The translations under genes and the position numbers were made by a program. A stretch of 64,000 nucleotides of DNA, from positions 248,001 through 312,000 of the forward strand of contig NZ_CANMZM010000002.1 in assembly GCF_947502395.1 (NCBI RefSeq). The letters are read 5' to 3'. Under the pieces are notes generated by a model. It ran no database searches, was not told the DNA's origin, and worked only from the letters and a program-made list of their open reading frames with translations. Source of the DNA: an uncultured Erythrobacter sp. Lineage in GTDB: Bacteria; Pseudomonadota; Alphaproteobacteria; Sphingomonadales; Sphingomonadaceae. This document shows, piece after piece, positions 52,631-60,003 of the stretch; the first letter of the stretch is position 1; every line of letters starts with the position of its first letter.

Positions 52631-53257
52631 TCAATTCGTGCCGACCTCCATGGACAGCACAGCGACATTGGCCGAGGCGTTCCCCGTGCCACCGATGATA
52701 CTCACCTGGACGATCCCGCTGCTGTCGCGGAACGCGTCCGGATCAATCCGGGCAATGTGTTCCGATTGTGCGGAGGCGTCGTTGGTGCTCAACGGCTCGG
52801 AGGAAGCGCGGGTCTGCGAAAGGATCGCAGTTGATGCGACCCGCCCTTCCAATCCTGTTGTTATCATGGCGATGTTGGCCTGCTGGTTGTTGGAACCCGC
52901 CGCGATATTGATCGCTGTCAGGCCCTGGCTTCCAGCAAAGGCATCTTTCGAGATTTGTGCTTCGTATCGGCGGCCAGACTCCGGGCTGGTGTTTTCTCCA
53001 AGTTGAGAAACGGCCGCTGTGTTTATCGCGGCCTCACCGGTGGCGATTGACGCTATATTTGCCTGTTGGTTGCCGTCTCCGGCGGCGATGTTGAGGTGTC
53101 TTACGCCCTCAAACCCGTTCTCTCCGCTATCGACAATGATATAATCGCCAACCTTCGCCGGTACCGTGTCGTTTGCATCTTGCGCGACGGCCGGGCAAGC
53201 TTGAGCAAATGCGATGATGCAAGCTGCATAGCCTACGAGGCGTGGGACAACCGTCAT
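52631..53257 (-). CDS. FapB-like minor subunit candidate with three Asn/Gln repeats
   Basis: A 208-residue secreted protein: signal peptide VGYAACIIAFAQACPAVAQ, then three repeats centred on LNIAAGDGNQQANIASIATG (~51-73), INIAAGSNNQQANIAMITTG (~113-135) and VSIIGGTGNASANVAVLS (~183-202), the last degenerate. Linkers are 40-50 residues. The repeats match those of the next gene. Pseudomonas FapB, the nucleator, likewise carries three repeats and is smaller than FapC. Start ATG 53257 overlaps the upstream stop (ATGA); it lies 22 nt before the FapC-like start. Confidence 0.62.
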   Translation of the reverse strand: MTVVPRLVGYAACIIAFAQACPAVAQDANDTVPAKVGDYIIVDSGENGFEGVRHLNIAAGDGNQQANIASIATGEAAINTAAVSQLGENTSPESGRRYEAQISKDAFAGSQGLTAINIAAGSNNQQANIAMITTGLEGRVASTAILSQTRASSEPLSTNDASAQSEHIARIDPDAFRDSSGIVQVSIIGGTGNASANVAVLSMEVGTN

Positions 53258-53811
53258 TGGCCGCCACCGTTTGCATTACCGGCTGCGCCAAATGCGTTTG
53301 ATACTGACCCCAGTGCGCTATTGACCGCAGCGTTTGCCGAACCAAGGCCTGTTCCAATCGAGTTTGAAACGATTGATCCACCGCCCGTTTCGGCAAGGCC
53401 ATTCAACGAGACCAGCCCACTTCGTTCGAGCGTGTCGGATGCCAACGAGTCGGTGGTGCCATTTGCGGAGTTGATCTTAGAAAATTGATCGAGCCCGTTT
53501 AGAGCAGATGAAGTGATCAACGCAGCCTGAGCGTCATCAAGCTCGGAAATCCCCAGCCTGATCGCGCCTTCGAAGGCCTGATTGGGAATCAGAGACACTT
53601 CGAGAATGTCCCCCGATCCGGTCGCTTGTGCAGGCCTCGTTGGCACGTCGCGTGTGATTAGCAAGCTGCCCGGTGATGGTTCGCCACCGGCTTGCGCCGT
53701 TTGAGCCGCAAGGCTCATAGGCAATGCAGCTGAAACCACTGCGGCGATAACCGAAAATCGGCCAACTGCGCCAAATGGACGCAGCCGATTGCTTCGCAGA
53801 TTGCGATGCAT
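53254..53811 (-). CDS. First gene of the amyloid-type operon: secreted protein, function unknown
   Basis: A 185-residue exported protein (signal peptide to about SLAAQ). The middle part reads SGDILEVSLIPNQAFEGAIR and LGISELDDAQAALITSSALN; the C-terminus is rich in Gly, Ser, Asn and Ala. It has no NQQ repeats, no Cys and no known domain. Position as first gene corresponds to FapA, the chaperone that controls fibre composition, but no sequence identity can be shown. ATG 53811 has GAGAGGGATC upstream. Its upstream region carries the operon promoter elements. Confidence 0.55.
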   Translation of the reverse strand: MHRNLRSNRLRPFGAVGRFSVIAAVVSAALPMSLAAQTAQAGGEPSPGSLLITRDVPTRPAQATGSGDILEVSLIPNQAFEGAIRLGISELDDAQAALITSSALNGLDQFSKINSANGTTDSLASDTLERSGLVSLNGLAETGGGSIVSNSIGTGLGSANAAVNSALGSVSNAFGAAGNANGGGQ

Positions 53812-53903
53812 GATCCCTCTCCCAATTTAGGGAAAAGGCGTTTGCCGAATCCCCCTATTGCGTGAGGAAGACTGCACTGGCTTTGAGAGTAAGACTATCC
53901 GAA

Positions 53904-53937
53904 CGAATCCCTTGGGCCTAGTTCCAAGGTCGATTCG
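53904..53937 (-). other. Leader hairpin upstream of the amyloid-type operon
   Basis: CGAATC-CCTTGG (53904-53915) pairs with CCAAGG-GATTCG (53924-53929 and 53932-53937), with an 8-nt loop and a 2-nt bulge, giving 12 base pairs. If transcription starts near 53986 it lies in the 5' leader of the operon mRNA. Confidence 0.5.
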
Positions 53938-53965
53938 CCAACGTGATTCTCCTTGAGCAAAAACC

Positions 53966-53993
53966 TCACCTGAAAAACACCCATATCAGGTGA
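53966..53993. promoter_or_regulatory. Perfect 8-bp dyad, putative regulator site
   Basis: TCACCTGA at 53966-53973 and TCAGGTGA at 53986-53993 are exact reverse complements. The half-site centres are 20 bp apart, two helical turns. It lies between the FNR box and the first operon gene, in the region of the predicted start. The neighbouring LuxR-type protein is the obvious candidate to bind. Confidence 0.5.
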
Positions 53994-54020
53994 TGATCAC
54001 GCGAAATCTGTGCCGTCCAT

Positions 54021-54034
54021 TTGATCAGAATCAA
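54021..54034. promoter_or_regulatory. Perfect FNR/FixK box upstream of the amyloid-type operon
   Basis: TTGATCAGAATCAA matches TTGAT-N4-ATCAA exactly. It is in the 480-bp divergent region between the minus-strand amyloid operon (start 53811) and the plus-strand LuxR-type gene (start 54292). Class II geometry would start minus transcription near 53986 or plus transcription near 54069. The rest of this region shows no gene. Confidence 0.8.
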
Positions 54035-54291
54035 AGCTCGTCGCTTGAAATTAATGCAACAAATCAGAGCTATGGCTCAGAAGTTCGTTCGAAAAATGAA
54101 ATTCTACTTTTCTTAGTAGCCGTGTCTACTGACCTTGATGTATTGTAAAATCTTGGGGGCGACCCGTCACAAGCAAATAATGGGAGGCTCGATCAAGGCG
54201 ATACGCGTGATCGAGAACGAAGATCGCCTGCTTTAGAATCACATTCCTTGGGTCTGCGATGAACTATGTCTTGCGGTAGGAGGATAGACTT

Positions 54292-54564
54292 GTGATCATA
54301 GATAACGACGATGAGCCTTTGCATTTGACGCTTCGCGAAACTGAAATTTTGAAGCTTGCTGCTCTCGGACTAACGACGAAGGAAATGGCACAAAGGGCGG
54401 GGATCGCTCCAAGCACTGTAGAGCGGCACATTGAGAACACGCGCCTAAAAATGCGGGCAAAGAACCGTGTGCACATGATTAGCAAGGCGATAGCTGCCGG
54501 GCTGTTGACGGTCGAAGACAGCGAGAGAACGATTGAGCAAGACCCAAACAAGCTATCCGCTTGA
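54292..54564 (+). CDS. LuxR-type HTH-only transcriptional regulator
   Basis: A 90-residue protein that is almost only a GerE/LuxR HTH: LTLRETEILKLAALGLTTKE, then MAQRAGIAPSTVERHIENTR, with LKMRAKNRVHMISKAIAAGLL after it. No receiver or sensor domain is attached, so it may be constitutive or act as partner of another protein. GTG 54292 has AGGAGG eight nt upstream. It is divergent from the amyloid-type operon and separated by 480 bp, which suggests control of that operon. Downstream ~460 bp are empty until a tRNA. Confidence 0.82.
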   Translation: MIIDNDDEPLHLTLRETEILKLAALGLTTKEMAQRAGIAPSTVERHIENTRLKMRAKNRVHMISKAIAAGLLTVEDSERTIEQDPNKLSA

Positions 54565-55025
54565 TTAGGCTTTGGGCATGGAGCGCAAATGGGAATCATG
54601 TCCCTACTTGTGGTGCATTCAACCTGACTCAAATTCGTCTTCATCAGAGACGCTGCGCCCTACGTTTGCAGTTCTTCGAGCTACCAGTTTTGCCGCTCGA
54701 CCAAGGTCACGTAGCGGTTGACCGATCCCGTTTCTTGGTGGCCTCGCATTCGAGAATCTCACCTCGATGAGCCACTGCTCGCCAGAGGTATTGCTTCTCG
54801 CAATCGATGTTCGCAAACGGTGTTGCCAGACTAACTTCACCTGCTGAGTCGGCGCTGCTGTCATTCTCGCGCATGTCTCAGTCAGAGACCAAGAAATGAG
54901 AGACTTTCGCCTAAATGGGAGTTCCAAAAGAGTAGGAGAGACGAGCAGAATTGGCCCGGTCCCGTTACTCTGAGATCACCCTGAAAGGTGGAGACGACAG
55001 AACCGCTTCTTAATTTGAAAAAAGG
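54565..55025. other. Intergenic region, no gene seen
   Basis: About 460 bp between the LuxR-type gene and tRNA-Lys. Short open frames on both strands show no family features or good ribosome binding sites. No clear terminator or repeat was recognised. Confidence 0.5.
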
Positions 55026-55101
55026 TGGTGAGCCCTGCTGGGTTCGAACCAGCGACCTACTGATTAAAAGTCAGTTGCTCTACCGACTGAGCTAAGGGCC
55101 C
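55026..55101 (-). tRNA. tRNA-Lys (anticodon UUU)
   Basis: The minus strand folds as a tRNA: acceptor GGGCCCT pairs with AGGGCTC (one G-U), D arm GCTCAGTCGGTAGAGC, anticodon stem CTGAC/ATCAG-type around CTTTTAA with UUU anticodon, and T arm CTGGTTCGAACCCAG. The CCA end is encoded at 55028-55026. Length is 76 nt. Confidence 0.95.
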
Positions 55102-55238
55102 CCAATTGCGAGGTAACTCGGTACTGACGAGAATCTCATGTCTCGTGAGAGCGCCCAACTAGGGAGGCAAAGGCGGTCGGTCAAGCCATCAGAGCCTGCT
55201 TGGGTGCGATTGTTGCGCTTTGTCCAGCCCAATACGGG

Positions 55239-56786
55239 TCAACTGGCGTTCGCAATCGCCCAATGCTCGGCGATTTCGCGGTTGCCGGGAGCGCCTTCCC
55301 ACGCCTTTTGCAGCCAATTGCGTGCTTCGGCCTTGTTGCCGCTCTTCCACAAAGCCCAGCCCAATGTGTCTTGTATTTCCGGGCTTGTCGGGGCCTCTGC
55401 AAGAGCCCGGCGCGCGAGGGCAACTGCTTCGTCATGCTTACCCAGCTTGGTCTTCACAGCGGCCGCATTGTTGAGAAGCGCCGGGTTTGATTGCCCGGCC
55501 CCTTCGAACAATGGTGCATAGATACGTTCGGCCGTGACCCAGTCACCAGCACGTATGGCAGCGGCTGCCTCGCGCATCTCCGTATCAAGCGACGGTGCAT
55601 TACTACGCGCGTCGATCTTGGCGCGGATGGTTGCCGGATCGCCCTTCCCCGACTTCTCTGCCAACGCAAGGGCTAGGATCAGGGCCTTCTGATCAGATTG
55701 CGGATGCTCGACAAGCGGAGCGATTGCCTCCCACGCCGCGTCGAATTGCTGCTGTTCGGCCAGACTGTTGGCGAGCACCTGGCGCGCGAAGGGATCACCG
55801 CCGGTTGCCTCGACGTAATCGCTCAGAGCAAGCGAGGCCATTGCGTGTTGTTCGCGCCCGGCATCAATCATTCCGCGCAGACGCGTGAACTCCGGCTGTT
55901 TGGCAAAGTCAGACGGCGCACTTTCAATCAGTTCAAAGGCTCGCAGAAGGTCGCCGGCGTCAAATGCCATTTGCGCAGCGAACAAGAGGCCGATGGGGTG
56001 CGAAGGCCCGGCATCATTGGCTTTGTTGATCCAGTTGCCCGCTTCCTGTGTGTCGCCCCCGTCACGAGCGATGGCTGCCATCGCAAGCATTGCGGTCTGA
56101 TGCATCGGCCGCACGCTAAGCACCTTCTCAAAATGGCGCTTGGCATCCTGTACATCTCGTAGACCCAGTCGCAATTGCCCCGCAAAGAGATGCGCCTGAC
56201 TGACTACCGGTTGAAGTGCGAGGACCGGCTCAATCCGGGCGAAGGTCGCCTCGGCCTTGCCCTCACTCCACAAACGCTCCGCATCGATTGTCACGAGCCG
56301 TGGGTCGTCCGGGAATTTTGCAAGTCCTTCATCCAGGACTTCATAGCTTTCCTCGATCTTACCATTAGCCAGATGGAATGCGATTGTGGCCGTGTAAGCC
56401 AGCGCATTGTTCATGGTGAGACTGCCAACCGTCTCGCCAGCGGCGGCCATGTAGTTGCCCATCACCTGCGCTTCGGCAAGCTTGGCGCGGGCGAGCGAAT
56501 ATTCAGTATGCGTCTCTGGCACGCGCTGAAACTCTGCAATGGCACGGTCTGGATTGTCCAAGGCAATTGCCGCATCGCCGGCGAGCATGCGCACCGCCGG
56601 GTCGTTCGGGTCAGCATCTATCGCCTTGCCCACCAAGTCGAGCGCAGTGCGTGGTTGGCCAGATGCAAGTGCCTCTTGCGCAGCGGTGAAGGGATCGCCC
56701 GGGCTTGTGTCACACCCGGAAATTACGGGGCTCAGAAGCAAGGCGGTCACGCTTCCAAATCGGAGGAGGGTCTGGCGCAAAGTCAT
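55239..56786 (-). CDS. TPR-repeat lipoprotein
   Basis: A 515-residue lipoprotein (VISGC lipobox, Cys near residue 25) made of tandem TPR-like helical pairs over its whole length, e.g. DLVGKAIDADPNDPAVRMLA and ALARRALAEAPTSPEIQDTL. TPR lipoproteins of this size occur in PEP-CTERM/exopolysaccharide loci (PrsT type). Here the divergent gene encodes a PEP-CTERM protein, though no exosortase is in the window. Role is probably as scaffold on the periplasmic membrane face. ATG 56786 opens it. Confidence 0.75.
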   Translation of the reverse strand: MTLRQTLLRFGSVTALLLSPVISGCDTSPGDPFTAAQEALASGQPRTALDLVGKAIDADPNDPAVRMLAGDAAIALDNPDRAIAEFQRVPETHTEYSLARAKLAEAQVMGNYMAAAGETVGSLTMNNALAYTATIAFHLANGKIEESYEVLDEGLAKFPDDPRLVTIDAERLWSEGKAEATFARIEPVLALQPVVSQAHLFAGQLRLGLRDVQDAKRHFEKVLSVRPMHQTAMLAMAAIARDGGDTQEAGNWINKANDAGPSHPIGLLFAAQMAFDAGDLLRAFELIESAPSDFAKQPEFTRLRGMIDAGREQHAMASLALSDYVEATGGDPFARQVLANSLAEQQQFDAAWEAIAPLVEHPQSDQKALILALALAEKSGKGDPATIRAKIDARSNAPSLDTEMREAAAAIRAGDWVTAERIYAPLFEGAGQSNPALLNNAAAVKTKLGKHDEAVALARRALAEAPTSPEIQDTLGWALWKSGNKAEARNWLQKAWEGAPGNREIAEHWAIANAS

Positions 56787-57019
56787 GGTGGCGATCTAGC
56801 TGATTTGGGTTAACGGCTTCTTTGGGCTGGCCTTAATGTCGGAATTCTTGACAGAATCCGGATACGCCGTGCGCACGTTAACCACCAGACTAACCGGAAA
56901 ACTTCGATTCCATATCGTTTGGCACGGCGATTGCTTGTTCTCCCGGTAACCAATTTATGCGCTCAGGTCTTACTTCCGATCGGCCTGTTGGTGCTCGCAA
57001 ACGGATTAGGGGATATGGG

Positions 57020-57532
57020 ATGAAAACGGCAATCAAGACCACTGCGATTGCGCTGGCTGCGACGACTATGGTGGCAACTGCACCTGCTTCGGCAGCAATC
57101 TTCGAGTATGAAATGAGCGATGGTGATATCCTGACCATCGACAGCGAAGCAGGGACCGGAACATGGATTGGTGATGACATCAATGTATCGTTCGAAGGCG
57201 CTGACCTTAAAGGTTTCCAGGGCGGCAACAATCCCAGCTTCAATTTCACGCTTTCCAACATGACGGGGACGCGAACCATCCGTGGTCAAGAATTCACTCC
57301 GACAACTCGCAACGGCAATCGCACTCACCCATGGGTGATCAAGACGCAAGGCAGCGGCCGTATCAATCTCTGGTCGTGGTGGGGCAACCCGGTTGTGGCT
57401 GGCGACTATGTTCGCGGAATCGCTGACTATCGGGTTGTTGATGTACCAGCGCCTGGCGTGCTCGGCTTGTTTGGTCTTGCTCTCGTAGCGCTCGGTCTTG
57501 GCCGTCGTCGCCGCAAGGCCGCCGCTGCTTAA
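57020..57532 (+). CDS. PEP-CTERM-type (PAPG variant) exported protein
   Basis: A 170-residue protein with signal peptide (MKTAIKTTAIALAATTMVAT, ending near ASAA) and a C-terminal sorting signal: VPAPG near residue 142, the helix VLGLFGLALVALGLG and basic RRRRK. This is the PAPG version of the PEP-CTERM tripartite signal handled by exosortase. The mature domain (IFEYEMSDGDILTIDSEAGT, then TWIGDDINVSFEG) is beta-rich with no Cys. ATG 57020 has AGGGGATATGGG upstream. A terminator follows the gene. It is divergent from a TPR lipoprotein gene. Confidence 0.85.
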   Translation: MKTAIKTTAIALAATTMVATAPASAAIFEYEMSDGDILTIDSEAGTGTWIGDDINVSFEGADLKGFQGGNNPSFNFTLSNMTGTRTIRGQEFTPTTRNGNRTHPWVIKTQGSGRINLWSWWGNPVVAGDYVRGIADYRVVDVPAPGVLGLFGLALVALGLGRRRRKAAAA

Positions 57533-57572
57533 GAAGTTAGTCTCACAGAATTGGTCCTTCTGTAAGTGCAAG

Positions 57573-57614
57573 AGCGCCTCGTCGGAACCTCCGGCGGGGC
57601 GCTTTGCTTTTTTG
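57573..57614 (+). terminator. Intrinsic terminator of the PEP-CTERM gene
   Basis: A GC-rich stem, AGCGCC...GGCGCT extended by CGTCGG/CCGGCG with one wobble, spans 57573-57603 and is followed by TTGCTTTTTT. It is about 40 nt downstream of the stop codon. Confidence 0.85.
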
Positions 57615-57633
57615 GATAACCTTAGACGTGATC

Positions 57634-58113
57634 CTAGACCCGTGCACACAGTTGCCGGACGCTTAAACCTGTCACGGGATCGCGCCAAGCTGGGGCGATT
57701 TCATTGGCTGGCTTCAAAACAAAGTCGCGAGACCTGAATTCAGGGTGCGGGATAGTGAGCAAGGGCTCAGCAAACACCCCGCCGCTCCACAGCACGATGT
57801 CGAGATCAAGCACACGGTCGCCCCAGCGCCTGCCCTGTCTGCGCCCAAAGGTGCGCTCAATTTGCTTGAGCCCTTTGAGAAGACTTGGCGGATCGTATTC
57901 GCTTTCGAGCACAAGAGCTGCATTGGCAAAGCGGCGCCGCGCCGGCCCTAGCGGGTCGGTGGCAATCACTCTCGAACGGGCAGTGACTGTGCCAAGGGCT
58001 GCGAGTTCCTCCATTGCCACACGCACTACATCGCGTGGGAAACCGTAGGAATGATGCCGCTGATTGGAACCCAGCGCGACCAAGTAGGAGCTGCTCAAGG
58101 GTACTTCACTCAA
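57634..58113 (-). CDS. folK: 2-amino-4-hydroxy-6-hydroxymethyldihydropteridine pyrophosphokinase
   Basis: A 159-residue HPPK enzyme of folate synthesis, transferring pyrophosphate from ATP to the pterin. YLVALGSNQRH is the N-terminal motif, GRRWGDRVLDLDIVLWSGG carries the Mg2+-binding Asp pair, and LTIPHPEFRSRDFVLKP is the substrate loop. The first codon is TTG 58113, overlapping the stop of the upstream hydrolase gene; no nearer ATG is in frame. Cytoplasmic. Confidence 0.92.
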   Translation of the reverse strand: MSEVPLSSSYLVALGSNQRHHSYGFPRDVVRVAMEELAALGTVTARSRVIATDPLGPARRRFANAALVLESEYDPPSLLKGLKQIERTFGRRQGRRWGDRVLDLDIVLWSGGVFAEPLLTIPHPEFRSRDFVLKPANEIAPAWRDPVTGLSVRQLCARV

Positions 58114-58976
58114 ACATCTTCTGCGATACGGCCGTAAAGCTGCGGGCGGCGGTCTCGGAAGAAACCCATGCCAGCACGATGCTTCGCAGCGCGCACCAGA
58201 TCGAGTGTCGTGACCAGCACGCCCTCTTCGTCAGCGCCAAATGCATCGACCAGATCACCCCATTCGTTGGAGATGAAGGAGTGACCGTAGAAGCTTTGTT
58301 CGCCTTCCTTACCAATCCGGTTGGATGCGACCACTGGCATACAGTTCGAAACCGCATGGCCGACCATGGCTCTGCGCCACATGCGGCTTGTATCGAAATC
58401 CGCATCATAAGGCTCGGAGCCAATCGCGGTCGGGTAGAGCAGCACCTCGGCTCCCTGCAATGCCATTACGCGCGCGCATTCGGGGTACCATTGGTCCCAA
58501 CATATGCCCACGCCGATGCGGACATTTGCGCCGTCATCGCCGGACACATCCCAGGATTTGAACCCGTCATTGCCAGGCCGGAAATAGAACTTCTCCTCGT
58601 ACCCCGGCCCATCAGGAATATGGCTTTTGCGATAAGTACCCATGATTACCCCATCGGGCCCGATCATCGCGACAGTATTGTAATAGTGGTGCCCATCGCG
58701 CTCGAAGAAGCTTGTGGGGATTGTCACCTTAAGCCTCGCCGCCAGTGCCTGCATCGCGCTAACGCTGGGATGCTCGGCCGTGGGCCGGGCCAGCGCAAAC
58801 AGCGCTTCGTCCTCTTCACGGCAGAAATAGGAGCCCGAAAACAGCTCAGGCGGCAAGATCAGCTTGGCCCCACGCCTCGCGGCCTCTTCTACAAGTGCAG
58901 AAACAGCCGCGATGTTTGCCGATTCATCCGGACGGGAAAGTGATAGCTGTAAGGCGGCAACAGTGAGAGTGCTCAT
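58110..58976 (-). CDS. aguB: Carbon-nitrogen hydrolase, N-carbamoylputrescine amidase-like
   Basis: A 288-residue nitrilase-superfamily enzyme. The catalytic triad is visible: Glu44 in LPPELFSGSYF, Lys in YRKSHIPDGPGY near residue 120 and Cys in VGICWDQWYPE near 158. The GSYFC and WDQWYPEC segments are typical of AguB, which makes putrescine from N-carbamoylputrescine. No agmatine deiminase gene is present in the window, so the pathway is incomplete here. It overlaps folK and shares its transcript. Confidence 0.88.
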   Translation of the reverse strand: MSTLTVAALQLSLSRPDESANIAAVSALVEEAARRGAKLILPPELFSGSYFCREEDEALFALARPTAEHPSVSAMQALAARLKVTIPTSFFERDGHHYYNTVAMIGPDGVIMGTYRKSHIPDGPGYEEKFYFRPGNDGFKSWDVSGDDGANVRIGVGICWDQWYPECARVMALQGAEVLLYPTAIGSEPYDADFDTSRMWRRAMVGHAVSNCMPVVASNRIGKEGEQSFYGHSFISNEWGDLVDAFGADEEGVLVTTLDLVRAAKHRAGMGFFRDRRPQLYGRIAEDV

Positions 58977-58995
58977 GCCGCCGCCCTTTAGAAGG

Positions 58996-59865
58996 TTAGT
59001 CCGTTTTGCGGAACAACAAAGTCATCCGATCGCTCTCACCAATGGCGCGGTGGCGAGCCATTTCTTCTTCACTCTGACGACCAAATCCGAACGAGGGTGG
59101 AAGCGTCCACACACCGCCTTCATAATCGGCCGTGTCATTGGGGTTGGCGTTAACTTCGCTTTCGGCAGCAAGTTCAAAACCATTGGCTTCAAACATTTTT
59201 ACGACAACGTCCTGTGGCAAATAGCCACGCTGGCGAGCAACATAATCGTCCCATGATGCCCCTTCTGGTGCCCGGTGCTGAACCACACCGACCATGCCAT
59301 CATCTTTGAGCATCATGCGCGCAGCCTTGATCACATCATCAGCAGTGTTGCTGATGTTCAGACCGTGCATCGAACGGAAGATCAGAACACGGTCGACAGT
59401 GCCTGCGGCCTCTTCGGGCATTTCATCAATTTCAAAAGCCATGACATCTTCTGCATCGACACCCATCCCATCGGCGATGCTCTGCTTGAAGTTCTCGGTC
59501 CATCCTTTGGAACGGGCTTCTTGAGCGCGGGTGTTGTAAGTGCGCGCATCGCTGTCCCCGTTAAAGGCGATGTAGGTGCCCGCCGGCATCACATAGGGCG
59601 CAAGTACGCGGGTGTACCAACCTCCGCCTGGGGCATATTCGGCGACTGTCATAGTTGGCTCAACACCAAAGAATGCGAGGGTTTCTTCCGGATTGCGATA
59701 TTGATCACGCGCACGGTCATCATCACGACGCTCGTGAGTCAGAACATCGGAAAGGCTTGGCGCTGCGGCTTCAGAGTGTTCGTCGGCAATAGCGGGGGTG
59801 GCGACAGCGAGCATGGCAGAGCCAGCGGCGAGCAAGCCTAGCGGGGCAATAAACTTAAGTTTCAT
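58996..59865 (-). CDS. Exported SAM-methyltransferase-like protein
   Basis: A 289-residue protein with signal peptide (KFIAPLGLLAAGSAMLAVAT, end near AIADE). The mature part resembles a class I methyltransferase: EYAPGGGWYTRVLAPYVMP in place of motif I, then VDRVLIFRSMHGLNI and MLKDDGMVGVVQHR as later strands. The usual GxGxG is reduced to APGGG. The family (predicted methyltransferase, COG4798-type) is indeed exported, so methyl transfer is uncertain because SAM should be absent outside the cytoplasm. It starts at ATG 59865. Spacing of 19 nt to aguB suggests one operon. Confidence 0.75.
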   Translation of the reverse strand: MKLKFIAPLGLLAAGSAMLAVATPAIADEHSEAAAPSLSDVLTHERRDDDRARDQYRNPEETLAFFGVEPTMTVAEYAPGGGWYTRVLAPYVMPAGTYIAFNGDSDARTYNTRAQEARSKGWTENFKQSIADGMGVDAEDVMAFEIDEMPEEAAGTVDRVLIFRSMHGLNISNTADDVIKAARMMLKDDGMVGVVQHRAPEGASWDDYVARQRGYLPQDVVVKMFEANGFELAAESEVNANPNDTADYEGGVWTLPPSFGFGRQSEEEMARHRAIGESDRMTLLFRKTD

Positions 59866-60003
59866 GGGTCGGGATCCTCTCTAAGTGAACTCTCTGTTTG
59901 TAACTCTAGGGTTTGACAGGCGCATGACAAGAGATGCGTAAAGGTCTTTCGGAAATAAGCTGTCGTTCCTATGTCTTGGCGCAAGAAAACTATCGGAGAC
60001 AAT

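Noticed and set aside
54179..54240. 18-codon reading frame MGGSIKAIRVIENEDRLL in the operon's upstream region
   Set aside because: Too short, no clear ribosome binding site, no reason to expect a leader peptide.
53812..54291. Sigma-54 promoter for the amyloid-type operon, as in Pseudomonas fap
   Set aside because: No TGGCAC-N5-TTGC element was found on the minus strand in this region.
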